Positions 34,972 to 46,103 of a stretch of 64,000 bases of DNA are shown here, piece by piece; position 1 is the stretch's first letter; each line of letters begins with the position of its first letter. The notes under the pieces were generated by a model. That model saw nothing but the letters and a program-made list of their open reading frames with translations. It did not search any database and was not told the DNA's origin. Where the stretch lies: the NCBI GenBank assembly GCA_963704975.1, contig CAVPIK010000002.1, forward strand, positions 62,001 through 126,000. Direction: 5' to 3'. The DNA comes from JAGNDO01 sp963704975 (GTDB lineage: Bacteria > Chloroflexota > Anaerolineae > Caldilineales > Caldilineaceae). Position numbers and translations under genes: made by a program.

Positions 34972-36784
34972 CTAGCGAGTACGACGAGACCACAACCAAA
35001 GACCGATGAGAACCAACGCCGTGGCCCAGGAGACGGCCGTTCCGGCGGTGCGGGCCGGGGTGGACCCCATGCGCACGTCGATGGTGTGGACGCCGGCGGA
35101 CACATCCACCTCCATCAGCCCGTTGGGATCGGAGACGCGGAGATCGACGGGTTGACCGTCCACTTTGGCCCGGAAGCCGGGGAAATAGTAGGTGCGGATC
35201 TGGACCACGCCCGGCGTGGACATCTCCACCGCACCGCCGAAGGAGCTGCCGCGACTGTAGACAGCCGTCACCTTGCCCTGCCCGGACAGGATGCCCAGGC
35301 GGGAGAGGGTGGCGGCTGTGTAGTTTTCGGACGCGTACTCCGGGGTCATGGGCGAGGTGGTGAAGGGGTCTTTGACCCAACTGGTGAAGGCGATCATGTC
35401 CGGGTGTTCGGTCTCGAACTGGAAGATGGCCCGGCCATCCTCTCGCCAGGGCTCGATCGGCTCCTGCGCGCCGGGTTGGGCGAAGGGGAGGACGGCGAAG
35501 ATCACCAGCAGGGCCATGAGCAGGATCGGTCCCCGCTCCCCGGTGGTTGCCTCCTCGGGCAGGAGGTGCCAGACCACCAGCCCGCCCAGGGCGGCGGCGG
35601 TGAAGGTGCTGAGGGCCAGGAGCCGCCAGGGGAATTGGATCACTTCCATCATGGGCACGGTGGACCAGATCAAGCGTGGCTGCGGGGGTCATGGTGAAGA
35701 AGAGGGCGGCGGTGGCGACGAGCAAAAAGCCCATGAGCAGTCGGCGTCCCTGGGCCTGCCAGAGGGTGATGGCGGCGGTGAGGAGCAGGGCCAAGAGCAT
35801 GGCCCCTTGCTGAAAGCTCATGCCGTCGTTGACACCCGTGGGATCGTCGGAAAAGCCGTAGCCCCAGAATGGGTTAAAGAACTGGCCCAAGAAGACGAAG
35901 TGGCGGGTGAAATCGTAGGTTTCCCGCACATAGACTGCTTGATCCAGCAGTGGCCCCTCAACCAGCAGGGGGATCACGAAGACTGCGGTCAGCAAAATTC
36001 CTGCGGCCCCCGCGGCCCCGGCCAAAAGGGTGCGCCCCACGAAGGAACCACTTCCTCTGGCCCCCTGGCGCTCTCTCCACAAAACTACGCCCAATTTGAA
36101 AAAAATAAATCCCATCAACAGCGGCGTGAAGGCCAGCAAAGAGAAGACGTGGGTCAGCAACAGCCCGGCGAAGGAGAAGGCGGCCAGGGCCAGCCGTCCT
36201 TGCCAGCCCCGGTCCAGCCCCTTTTCGATCAGGCGGTCGAAGGCCAGGAAGACCCAGGGGAACCAGAGCATGAGCATGAATTCGGCGTAGGAGGCGCGCA
36301 CGTAGATGTCGAGGAGGTGATAGGGGGCGTAGACGTAGAGCAGGCCGGCCACCAGCCCGGCCAGGGAGGCTCGGCGGGGGCCGCTTTGGATCACCCAGTG
36401 GCGTACCAGGGCGTACATGCCCCAGCCGCTGAGCAGGGTGCCCAGGGCCCAGGCCAGCTTGACCGCCGTGGTCATCCCCGCGCCCAGGAGGACGAAGAAT
36501 TCGGCCACGTAGAAGGCGAGGGGGGCTTGGATGATGAAGGTGGGATAGCCGTAGCCCTGGATGTGGTGCATGGCCCAGCGGGGCCACAGGGCACCGTCTC
36601 GGATGGAGGCGTCGAACTGGATCAGGTAAAAGACGCTGTGGCGGCCATCGTGGGCGCTGTAAAAGTAGCCGGGCGCGAACAATGGGGCCAGGGCAAAGAG
36701 GCTGAGGCCGAAGAGCAAAATCAAATAGGGGTCAATCCGGCGCAACCATTTCAATCGCAAAATCTCCCAATCGCTCAATCTCAA
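34972..36784 (-). CDS. large integral membrane protein, glycosyltransferase-like/6-pyruvoyl-tetrahydropterin-synthase-related type (one frameshift)
   Basis: About 603 residues after repair. Ten or more helices follow RRIDPYLILLFGLSLFALAPLF. An early luminal loop reads FYSAHDGRHSVFYLIQFDASIRDGALWPRW and then GYGYPTFIIQAPLAFY, as in GT-C-like or YfhO-like polytopic proteins. An extra T near 35675 (CGCTTGATC for CGCTGATC) breaks the chain; the second part (IWSTVPMMEVIQFPWRLL onwards) ends in a soluble beta domain, YYFPGFRAKVDGQPVDLRVSDPNGLMEVDVSAGVHTIDVRM, and a final helix plus SRRTR. No ATG exists before residue 69; a TTG at 36784, inside a hairpin, is the best start. Presumed role in cell-surface glycan or lipid assembly. 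Confidence 0.7.
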
Positions 36785-36805
36785 TCAAGCTGAGATTGAG
36801 CGATT
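36769..36805 (-). terminator. hairpin at the Eis-like stop and membrane-protein start
   Basis: Perfect 15-base arms (AATCGCTCAATCTCA at 36769-36783, complement at 36791-36805), 7-base loop. It begins one base after the acetyltransferase stop codon (TAA, 36807-36809), and the TTG start of the downstream gene lies at its inner edge. Confidence 0.75.
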
Positions 36806-36806
36806 T

Positions 36807-38090
36807 TTAGAATCCCGTCATACAGATCGGCTTGGCGTCCGTGGCGAAGAGGCGGTTGACCACGGGCAGCAGGCCGGGCCGGGAGATGGTGGCTTGGCCG
36901 TAGCGGACTAGGCTTTGCAGATCCACCACGCCCAAGATCAGAGATGAAAAGTGGCCCACGGAGAGGCGCACGGCCACGTCGTACTCTGCATCCAAAGAGT
37001 CATCGCTGGGCATGACCTGGACCTGACCTCGGTCAAAGTGGAGCAGGGTGATGCCCGCGCTCTCGTCGTAGAAGGGATCGTCCACCCGTAGACGCAGGCG
37101 GACGCTTTGGCCGTTGAAATCGTGCTGCTTGGCCGCCAATTGGTAAAAGAGGCCGGGCACATTGAGCACTTTGTACATCATGCCCACCCCCTGCACGTTG
37201 CTTTCGTGATAGACCGGGCTGATCATGCGCTCGTTGCCCGTGCGTGGGTCCGACAGCAGATGATGAAAATGTTCGTCCTGGGTGGGGAAGATGACATAGC
37301 GGGCCTGGTCTTGTTGGCTGTTGAGAAATCCCAGCAGTTGGGCCAGGGCGGCGGGGCTTTCGTAGACCAATTCGTAGATATAGAGATCGTTGGACATGGG
37401 GGAGGTTGTGGCGCCCCGGCGGTATTCGTAGACCAGATAACCATGCACGATGCCCTCTTCGCTGTAGATCACCGAGCGCATGGGCGAATCCGCGAACTTG
37501 ACGCGAAAATCACCGGCAAAGCGGGCAAACATGCCGTTGGTGATCGCCGCATAGCGGTTGTAACAGTCGATCATGGCCGCCATGTCCGACTCGACGGCAA
37601 AGCGCAGATCGGTCCCGGAAGACGCGCGGGGGAAAGCCTCTGGGCGCAGTTGATACTCGGCCTTTTTGGTGCCGTAGCCGTAGCCCATGCGTCCATAAAA
37701 ATCCGGGCGGAAGGGGTAGAGGGCAGAGAGGGCCAGCCCCTCGTCCCGGCAGGTGGTGTGATAGAACCGGATCAGCGCACCGGGCCACGCCCTGTTTGCG
37801 ATAGAGGGGATGCACGGCCACGCTGCCCACGCCCCCCACCACCAAGGAGACGTCCCGTACGGTCATGGTGAAGCGGAAGAGCCGAAATCCCCCGGCCAGC
37901 ACCCCGTCCCGGAAGAGGCCGAAGAGGCGAAAGCGGCCTTCCGTGACTTGGGTTGCCAATCGCTCCGCGGCCTGCAATCCGATCCGCCGTGGTCGGTCAC
38001 CGGGAAGCCGGGGTAGGCGTCGGCGGAAATCGCCACGTATTCGGCGTACTCGTCCTCGGTCAGCAGTCGGATTTCATCGTTCATGATCAT
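36807..38090 (-). CDS. Eis-like GNAT N-acetyltransferase with sterol-carrier-like C-terminus (two frameshifts)
   Basis: About 425 residues after repair. It starts at ATG 38090 (MIMNDEIRLLTEDEYAEYVAI), overlapping the hydrolase stop as ATGA. The first GNAT domain has VTEGRFRLFGLFRDGVLAGGFRLF and the acetyl-CoA loop VGGVGSVAVHPLYRKQGVA. After a frame change near 37780 come the second GNAT-like part and the C-terminal SCP2-like domain (QSVRLRLRVDDPFYDESAG, DVAVRLSVGHFSSLILG). The layout GNAT-GNAT-SCP2 and length match the Eis family, which acetylates amines including aminoglycosides. The other frame change is near 37990. Translational coupling links it to the hydrolase gene. Confidence 0.82.
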
Positions 38091-38770
38091 TCGCCATTCG
38101 CCATTCGCTCTTTCGACAAAAACCACTCGTACAGGGCCGGGTTGTCGTAGGTCTCGGTCCAGGAATCGTGGTCCACGCCGGGATAAATTGTGAACTGGGG
38201 ATCGCCCCCGGCGGCGTGGACCGCGTCCACCATAACCCGGGAATTTGCGATATTCACCACGTCGTCCGCGTCCCCGTGGAAGAACCAGAAGGGGATGTGG
38301 GCCACTCGGGCGGCTCGGCGCTCCATGTCCAGATACCAGGGGGCCATGCCGCAGATCAGGGCGGCGGCGGCGAAGCGTTCTGGGTATTCGGTGGCCAAAT
38401 GCCAGCCTCCGAACGCGCCCATGCTCAGCCCGGTCAGGTAGATCCGGTTCGGGTCCACAGCGTGGGTGGCCTGCACCTCGTCCAACAGCGCCGCCAGTTC
38501 CGGGATGAAGTCGGACCACCAATGGTCCAGGGGGCATTGGGGCGAGACGGCGATGAAGGGGAAGTCCGGCTCCTCGTCGGCGATGTGGGGGATGCCATTG
38601 TCAAGAACCAAGCCAATGTCATCTCCCCGCTCCCCGGAACCGTGCAAAAAGAGAATCAGCGGCCAGCGCTCGGTGGGGTCGTCCCCATAGCCCGTGGGCA
38701 GATGCAGCCAATAATTCAGCGAGCGGTTGCGGGGCAACGTAGAATTGAAAGATTGTTGGGTTTGGGTCAT
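38087..38770 (-). CDS. alpha/beta hydrolase (PHB depolymerase/dienelactone-type esterase)
   Basis: 227 residues, intact, no signal peptide. Start ATG 38770 (MTQTQQSFNSTLPRNRSLNYWLHLP). The core fold has WPLILFLHGSGERGDD with the oxyanion HG, the nucleophile elbow GLSMGAFGG (serine near 122), FWFFHGDADDVV with the acid residue, and GVDHDSW with the histidine. Such enzymes are esterases or peptidases of small acylated substrates. It is the first gene of an operon with the Eis-like acetyltransferase and probably the membrane protein. Confidence 0.88.
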   Translation of the reverse strand: MTQTQQSFNSTLPRNRSLNYWLHLPTGYGDDPTERWPLILFLHGSGERGDDIGLVLDNGIPHIADEEPDFPFIAVSPQCPLDHWWSDFIPELAALLDEVQATHAVDPNRIYLTGLSMGAFGGWHLATEYPERFAAAALICGMAPWYLDMERRAARVAHIPFWFFHGDADDVVNIANSRVMVDAVHAAGGDPQFTIYPGVDHDSWTETYDNPALYEWFLSKERMANGE

Positions 38771-38817
38771 GGTGGGTGTCCTGAGAGGTGGGTGCGGGAG
38801 GAAGCGGAGGCGAAGTT

Positions 38818-38883
38818 ATCGAGTATCGTGTATCGAGTATTCCGTGTTGACCGACACGGAATACTCGATACACGATACTCGAT
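38818..38883. repeat. palindrome with 30-base perfect arms
   Basis: Arms 38818-38847 and 38854-38883 match exactly around a 6-base loop. The arm is made of ATCGAGTAT/ATCGTGT units (GTATCG repeated). It lies five bases from the pheS stop codon (38889) and before the hydrolase start (38770) on the same strand. Confidence 0.92.
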
Positions 38884-38888
38884 GTTCA

Positions 38889-39926
38889 TTACCCAACGCG
38901 CTCCAAGAACCGCACGTCGTTGCTGTAGAAATAGCGAATATCGTCGATGCCGTGCTTGAGCATGGCGATCCGTTCCGGCCCCATGCCGAAGGCGAAGCCG
39001 GTGAACTCGGCGGGGTCGTAGCCGCCGTTTTGCAGCACCAGGGGGTTGACCATGCCCGCGCCCATGATCTCCAGCCAGCCCGTGTATTTGCAGACCCGGC
39101 AGCCCTTGGCCCCGCACAGCACGCAGTCCACATCCACCTCCACGCTGGGCTCGGTGAAGGGGAAGTAGCTCTTGCGGAAGCGCAGTTGGCGGCCCTCGCC
39201 GTACATCTGGTTGGCGAAGTTGGTCACCACCCCCTTCAAGTCGCTGAAGGTGATGTTCTTGCCGATGGCCAAGCCCTCGACCTGATAGAACATGGACTCG
39301 GAGCGGGCGGTCACATCCTCGTGGCGGTAGACCTTGCCGGGCAGGATCACCCGGATGGGTTCCGGCGCGTATTCCCGCATGGCGTGGATCTGGCCGGGGG
39401 AGGTGTGGGTGCGCAGGATCAGGCCGGGGGTGGTGGTGTAGAAGGTGTCCCACATGTCCCGGGCCGGGTGGCCGGGGGGCATGTTGAGCATCTCGAAGTT
39501 GTACTCGTCGGTCTCCACCTCCGGGCCGTCGTAGACCTGGAAGCCCATCTGCTGGAAGATCTGGTTGATCTCCCGCAGGGTGACGTTGGTGGGGTGCAGC
39601 TTGCCCAGGGCCGGCGGCCGTCCGGGCAGGGTGACATCCACCCCTTCCGCGGCCAGTTCCGCCTCCATCTCGGCCTGGGTGATGGCCTCTTGGTGGCGCT
39701 GCAAGGCCGCTTCCAGGGCCAGCTTGACCTCGTTGGCCGTCTTGCCCACCAGGGGTCGCTCCTCCTTGGACAGGCCGCCCAGCCCGCGCAGGACAGTGGT
39801 CAACCGCCCCTTGCGGCTCAAAAATTCTGCGTGCCACGCCTCGCTGGCCTGCATGGTGGTGGCCAAAGCCAAGGCCGCCTCGCCCTCTTGGCGCAGTTGG
39901 TCAAGCTGTTGCAGCATATCGCTCAT
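38889..39926 (-). CDS. pheS: phenylalanine-tRNA ligase alpha subunit
   Basis: Intact 345-residue PheS. Start ATG 39926 (MSDMLQQLDQLRQEGEAAL) behind CCGGAGATC. The N-terminal coiled coil (about 1-85) is followed by the class II core: HPTNVTLREINQIFQQMGFQVYDGPEVE, motif 2 HEDVTARSESMFYQVEGL, the zinc-type cysteines in VDCVLCGAKGCRVC, and motif 3 GFAFGMGPERIAMLKHGIDDIR. With PheT it charges tRNA-Phe. PheT, normally the next gene, is not here: downstream lies the palindrome at 38818 and an unrelated hydrolase. The split of pheS and pheT is notable but known in some lineages. Confidence 0.96.
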   Translation of the reverse strand: MSDMLQQLDQLRQEGEAALALATTMQASEAWHAEFLSRKGRLTTVLRGLGGLSKEERPLVGKTANEVKLALEAALQRHQEAITQAEMEAELAAEGVDVTLPGRPPALGKLHPTNVTLREINQIFQQMGFQVYDGPEVETDEYNFEMLNMPPGHPARDMWDTFYTTTPGLILRTHTSPGQIHAMREYAPEPIRVILPGKVYRHEDVTARSESMFYQVEGLAIGKNITFSDLKGVVTNFANQMYGEGRQLRFRKSYFPFTEPSVEVDVDCVLCGAKGCRVCKYTGWLEIMGAGMVNPLVLQNGGYDPAEFTGFAFGMGPERIAMLKHGIDDIRYFYSNDVRFLERVG

Positions 39927-40002
39927 AACGGATCTCCGGTGTAAATAGGCCGTAGAGACGCAAGATTTTGCGCCGCTACCCACCCAATCTAAATGAAAAC
40001 AA

Positions 40003-40034
40003 AACACCTCGTCATCATACCCTGACGAGGTGTT
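40003..40034 (-). terminator. terminator of the SH3/PD40 lipoprotein gene
   Basis: AACACCTCGTCA with its complement (40003-40014, 40023-40034) and an 8-base loop. Read leftwards it is followed by TTTTGTTTTC, giving a good intrinsic terminator 45 bases after the lipoprotein stop and before pheS. Confidence 0.85.
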
Positions 40035-40078
40035 CGTATCTTATGCCAAACTCTGGGGGATGTCAAAAGGGCGGCGGT

Positions 40079-42441
40079 TCATCCACCCCACCCCACCACC
40101 TGTTCGCCCTGGTAGCGATATTCCAAAGGCACGGTGACCGGGAGTTGGCGCTGGTTGCCGCCGTCCGCGTCCATCACCCACAGCCCCCAGACGCCGTTGG
40201 CCCGGTTGCTGAGGAAGACGATGTGCTTGCCGTCAGGACTCCACGCCGGGGAGACGCTGCTGGATTGGCCGGCTGGGATGCGGGCGGGCCGGGTGAGGGC
40301 GACAAAGCCGCCGCCGTCCGGGTTGAGGGCGAAGATCTCCCAGTGGCCGCCTTCTTGGCGATGGGCCACAATGCGCCCGTAGTCGGCCTGCCAGGCCGGG
40401 TCACGCAGCCCCCGCTCTGTGGTGAAGGCGTCGGTGGTGGCGTCCGGGCGGTCCGCGGTGATCTGGAGGCCGCCGTTGCTTTCGTAGACGATGGCGTCGC
40501 TGCTGTTCCAATCCGGCGCGTAGGCCGTGTTCAGAGAGGGGACATCTCGGTAGTTGTTGCCGTCTCGGTCCACCCGGGCCAGACCCCGCTGTTGTTGATC
40601 GATCAGCTTGATGGTGCCATCGGCGATGGCGTCCTGAACCTGCTGTTGTTGGGACGGGGGCAGGCTGTTGAAGAAGTTTTGCGCCTCGCCCTCGGGAATG
40701 CAGCCGCCCAAGCCCAGGTCATAACAACGCACCTGACCCGTCACCTGGCTGAAGACCACATATTGGCCATCTGGACTCCACGAGGGGGTGCGCACGCCGT
40801 TGCCGCCGAAGATGCGCGTCTCGTTGCTGCCGTTCACGCCGATGCGATAGACGCCGGTGTCGCCGCCGCCCCGCACAAAGGCCACTTCGCTGCCGTTCGG
40901 GCTGATGGCCGGGTCCATGCCTGTGGCCAACCGGCGCAAATTGCCCGTGGCCAAATTATAGGCGTAGATCTCGCCGCCGCTGCTTGTTTGGAAGACCAAC
41001 GTGCCTTGCAAGCCCGCCGGGGAAGCCGTGGCTGCGGTTCCTGCGGTGGTTGAAGTCGTCGAAGTCGTCGAAGTTGCCGGAGCCGGGGCCGCTTGGCTGA
41101 CCGGTTCGCTGCTGGTCTCGGTGGAAAGGGGAATGGATTGCACATCGCCCGACAGGGTCACCAAGCCGGTGCTAACCCACCCATAGCCCGCAGACGTTTT
41201 GTCTGTGCTCACCCGCACCCAACTGCGGTCGGCGTTGCGCCCCAGCACGGGCAGCGCGTCCCCAGCCAAGACGGTGGTCACAACCGGATAGTCTGTCCCC
41301 GGACCGGCCCGCACGTTCAGCCCCACGGACTGCACAACGGCCATCACGTCGCCATCCGCTGTGGATGCCGCGGGGCGATTGCAGTCGGCGTGGGTGGCAC
41401 AGACGTGGGCGTCGGGGCCGAAGCCGTCTCGCCGCCGGTGGTTGGGCTTGGTTCCGAGTTCGTGCCGGCTTGGACCACGGCCAAGCCTTCGCCGCCATAG
41501 AGCGTGACCCGCTGCGCGTCCACCCAGCCGACCGCCTTGGCGTTCGTATAGGCGGTCACCCATGCGCCGTCCTCGCTGCGCCCGGTGACGTTGATGATGG
41601 TTCCCGCCGCCAGGGTCTCGATGGCCGTGCCGCTGGGATTGTCCAGCAGGGTGGCGCCGGACCCGCCGACGATGCCGATGGCTTCAACTTGCCGGGCGCT
41701 CGGTGCGGTGTTGGCCGCCACGGCCGCAGATGAAGGCGTAGCCGTCAGTGTGGGCGCAGCCGTCGGTTCAAGCGTTGGCGTTGGTGTCGTGGGGGTGGCT
41801 GTAGGTTCAGGGGTAGGTGTTGATGTCGGCGGCATGGTTGCCGTCGGCTCGCTGACCACAGCGTCGGCCTGGGTCATCGACTCGCTGACCACGGCCAGCC
41901 CCTCTGCGCCGTAGAGATTGACCCGGCTTGCTGCCACCCAGCCGGCCACCCGGTCATTTGTGTACGCGGCCAACCACGCACCGTCTTCACTGGACCCGAT
42001 GACGTTGATGATGGACCCGGCGGACAGGGTCTGGATGGCCGCGCCGCCGGGGACGTCCAGTATGGCGGCACCATATCCGCCGATGATCCCCAGGGCCTCG
42101 ACCCGTTTGACGTCGATCGAAGCAGGCGCAGGGGTGACCGCATCACTTTCGCTTGGGGCGGCTTCCTGGGCAGGTGTGGGCGTCGGCGACGGCATCTCTT
42201 GGCCGGAGCCGCTGTCCCCGGCCGCGGGAGTCGGGGTCAGGGTGGGGGCGGCGGCAATGGCTACTTGCTCTGGGAAGGCCGGGGTGTTCTGCACCGGACG
42301 CACCACATCCGCGGGGATGGGGGTGGGCGAGGCAAGGCCAGGACCACCGCAGGCGATCAAGACCGCCCCCAGGCTCAACAGCAGAACTATCCGCATAATT
42401 TTTGAAAAACTAACTAGCGTTATATTTTTTGCAACTGGCAC
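40079..42441 (-). CDS. lipoprotein with three SH3b domains and a PD40/TolB-like propeller (one frameshift)
   Basis: About 787 residues after repair. Start GTG 42441 is favoured by AGGAGG six bases upstream; ATG 42396 is the alternative. The signal ends in VLIAC (lipid cysteine about 31). A threonine/proline-rich linker leads to two near-identical SH3b domains (VEALGIIGGYGAAILDVP... and VEAIGIVGGSGATLLDNP..., each ending GWVxxxRVxLYG), separated by another PT-rich linker. After a frame change near 41370 comes a third SH3b (LNVRAGPGTDYPVVTTV), then WD40-like PD40 repeats (AISPNGSEVAFV, TPSWSPDGQYVVFS, PAWSPDGKHIVFLSNR). It is anchored outside the cytoplasm and probably binds cell-wall polymers. 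It follows the MacAB-like operon and its ribosome site overlaps the permease stop. Confidence 0.82.
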
Positions 42442-42451
42442 GGGGTGCCTC

Positions 42452-43686
<1,235 letters not shown>

Positions 43687-43690
<4 letters not shown>

Positions 43691-44575
43691 AGGACTTTCA
43701 CCGCCTCTCGCAGCCCTTCGGGGGAGTGGTCGATCAACTGCTCATCCCGCTCCACCAGCCCGTCTCGCACATGGATCACCCGCTGGCAATAGTCGGCGGT
43801 CTCCGGGTCGTGGGTGACAAAGATAATGGTCATGCCCCTGCTCCCGGTTCAGCCTTTGAAAGAGCTCCATGATCTCTTTGCTGGTCTTGGTGTCCAGGTT
43901 GCCGGTTGGCTCATCGGCCAGGATCATAGCTGGCCGGTTGATGAGGGCCCGGGCGATGGCCACCCGCTGTTGCTGGCCGCCGGAAAGTTCGTTGGGCTTG
44001 TGGTCCAGCCGATCCCCCAGCCCAACCAGGGTGAGGGATTCCTCGGCCCGCTGGCGGCGTTGGCGTCCGCTGATCCCCGCATAGACCAGGGGCAGCTCCA
44101 CATTGGCCAGGGCCGATGTGCGGGAGAGCAGGTTGAAGCTCTGAAAGACAAAGCCGATCTTCTTGCTGCGGATCTCGGCCAGCTTGTCGTCGCTGAGTTT
44201 GCTGACATCGATGCCGTCCAGGCGATAGGAGCCGCCGCTGGGCACATCAAGACAGCCCACAATGTTCATGAGGGTCGATTTCCCGCTGCCGCTCGGCCCC
44301 ATGATCGCCACCATTTCGCCGGGGTAGATCGTGACGTTGGCCCCGCGCAGAGCGTGGACCTCCATCTCGCCCATGGTGTAGGTCTTTTTCAGATCGACCA
44401 CTTCGATCACCGGCTTGCCCTTGGGCTGGGCCGGTGCTGTACCGTTGGTGCCGCTGGGGGCAGACACCGGGGCCAGACTCGTTTCGGCCATAGCCTCGGC
44501 AAGGGGCACGACGATCGGCTCTGCGTTGGGATCTGCCATTGGCTCTGCGTATTGTGTGCCGTTGGTTATTTCCAT
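43687..44575 (-). CDS. MacB/LolD-type ABC transporter ATPase (one frameshift)
   Basis: About 296 residues. Start ATG 44575 (MEITNGTQYAEPMADPN), one base before the adaptor stop, with GGGGG upstream. The first 60 residues are a low-complexity acidic/proline tail. The ATPase core has VIEVVDLKKTYTMGEMEVHALRG, Walker A GPSGSGKST, Q-loop FVFQSFNLLSRTSAL, signature LSGGQQQRVAIARAL and Walker B MILADEPTGNLD. An extra G near 43838 (CAGGGGCATG for CAGGGCATG) shifts the frame; after it comes MTIIFVTHDPETADYC to REAVKVL and the stop, which overlaps the permease ATG. Confidence 0.9.
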
Positions 44576-44576
44576 G

Positions 44577-46046
44577 CTAATTCCCCCCGCCAAAGAAGGC
44601 GTTTTGCAGTCGCTCTTCTGCGCTCAAGCTGACCAGGGCCAGTTGATCGCCATCGGTCAACCCGGCCAGGATCTGGCTGGAGCGGTCATTGCGCAGCCCC
44701 AACTCCACCTCTTGCAGCGCGGGCTGGCCGGCCGCCATCTTGTAGACATAGAACTTGCCCGTCTCCCGGTCCGGCTGGATGAAGCGATTGGGCACCAAGA
44801 AGACGTTGTCCACCTGGGCCGTGGTGATGATGGCCGTGGCGCTCATGCCGGCGCGCAGGGGGGCATCCGTGGCATCCGGGACAATCTCAACCGAGTAGGC
44901 CACCACGCCGCCCACGCTGTCCGCGGTGGGGGAAACACTGGTCACCTGGCCGGTCAAATCTTGGTCCGGCAGGGCATCCAGCGAAAGGCGCACGGTCTGG
45001 CCCACGGCCACCTGGCGCACGTCGATCTCGTCCACCAGCACGGTCATGTGGAAGCTGGCCAAGTCCGTCAGGCGGATGGCGGGCTGGCCGCTGTAGAGTT
45101 CGCCCTGGCGCAGGTTGACCAAGCTGATCACCCCGCTGATGGGGGCGACGAGACGGGCGTTGGCAATGCTGTTTTCGGTCTGCTGCACGCTCAGGTCCGC
45201 CTGGCGCACCTGGGCACGGGCGATGGCCAAATCCTCGTCCGCCGGTCCATCCAACAGCCGTTGCAGACTGTTCTGGGCGGTGAGCAAGCCGCTGCGGGCC
45301 TGGCGCACCCCGGTCTCGGCCTGGGCGATGGCGCTGAGGGCCTGGGCGACCTGGGCTTGGTTGGCGGGCCGAGTGGCCAGGGCATACTGGGCCTGGGCCA
45401 ATTCATAGGCGTTGGTGGCCTGCTCCAACTGCAAAGCCTGGGGCAATGCCCCCACACCGGGGAAGTCCTTCACCTGGTTGTAGGCGCTTTGGGCCTGGCG
45501 CACGCTGGCCTCGGCTTGACGAAGCTGGGCCTGTTGCACGGTCAACTCGGCCTCGGTGGCCCCAGCCAAAAGCTGGCGATAGCTGGCCTGGGCGCTGGCC
45601 AAGGCCGCCTCGGCACCAGCCACGCTGGCCTGAGAGACCTCCACCCCAGCCTGGGCCGCGGCCAGATCCGACTCCTTGACCGGGCTCTCCAACTTGGCCA
45701 ACTGGGCCTGGCTGATCTGCTGAGAGATCAGGGCCTGCTCGCGGGCCAGTTCAAAGTCACGGGTGTCCAATTGGGCCAAGAGTTGGCCCTCGGCCACACT
45801 CTGTCCGGCCACCACCAGCACCTGGTCCACCCGTCCGGCCGCCCGGAAGGAGAGGGAGAGTTCGGCCTCCGGTTCAATGCTGCCCGTGGCGCTCACCGTG
45901 CTGGCGATGGTGCCCCGCTCGACAGCAACCTGTTCGTAGGCAGGGGCCGCCGCGGCCAATTGAGGTTCCACCACAAAGCGCTGGTATCCAAACCAACCGC
46001 CAACGGCCAACAAAGCAATCAAAACAATCGAGACGATCCATTTCAT
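44577..46046 (-). CDS. MacA/HlyD-type efflux adaptor
   Basis: Intact 489-residue membrane-fusion protein. Start ATG 46046 (MKWIVSIVLIALLAVGGWFGYQ) provides a membrane anchor. The barrel-sandwich hybrid starts GTIASTVSATGSIEPEAELSLSFRAAGRVDQVLVVAGQSVAEGQLLAQLD. A long alanine/glutamine-rich coiled coil spans about 95-275 (several QAxxxxAQAxxxxR heptads). It is followed by LVAPISGVISLVNLRQGE, a beta-barrel and RAGMSATAIITT. In monoderm relatives the adaptor links the permease to the cell wall. The coiled coil is longer than in E. coli MacA. First structural gene after the TetR regulator in the operon. Confidence 0.93.
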   Translation of the reverse strand: MKWIVSIVLIALLAVGGWFGYQRFVVEPQLAAAAPAYEQVAVERGTIASTVSATGSIEPEAELSLSFRAAGRVDQVLVVAGQSVAEGQLLAQLDTRDFELAREQALISQQISQAQLAKLESPVKESDLAAAQAGVEVSQASVAGAEAALASAQASYRQLLAGATEAELTVQQAQLRQAEASVRQAQSAYNQVKDFPGVGALPQALQLEQATNAYELAQAQYALATRPANQAQVAQALSAIAQAETGVRQARSGLLTAQNSLQRLLDGPADEDLAIARAQVRQADLSVQQTENSIANARLVAPISGVISLVNLRQGELYSGQPAIRLTDLASFHMTVLVDEIDVRQVAVGQTVRLSLDALPDQDLTGQVTSVSPTADSVGGVVAYSVEIVPDATDAPLRAGMSATAIITTAQVDNVFLVPNRFIQPDRETGKFYVYKMAAGQPALQEVELGLRNDRSSQILAGLTDGDQLALVSLSAEERLQNAFFGGGN

Positions 46047-46103
46047 GGGTAGGGTTCCTTGTGCGAATTGCGAGTTGCGGGATGCGGGATACGCAACTCG
46101 CCT

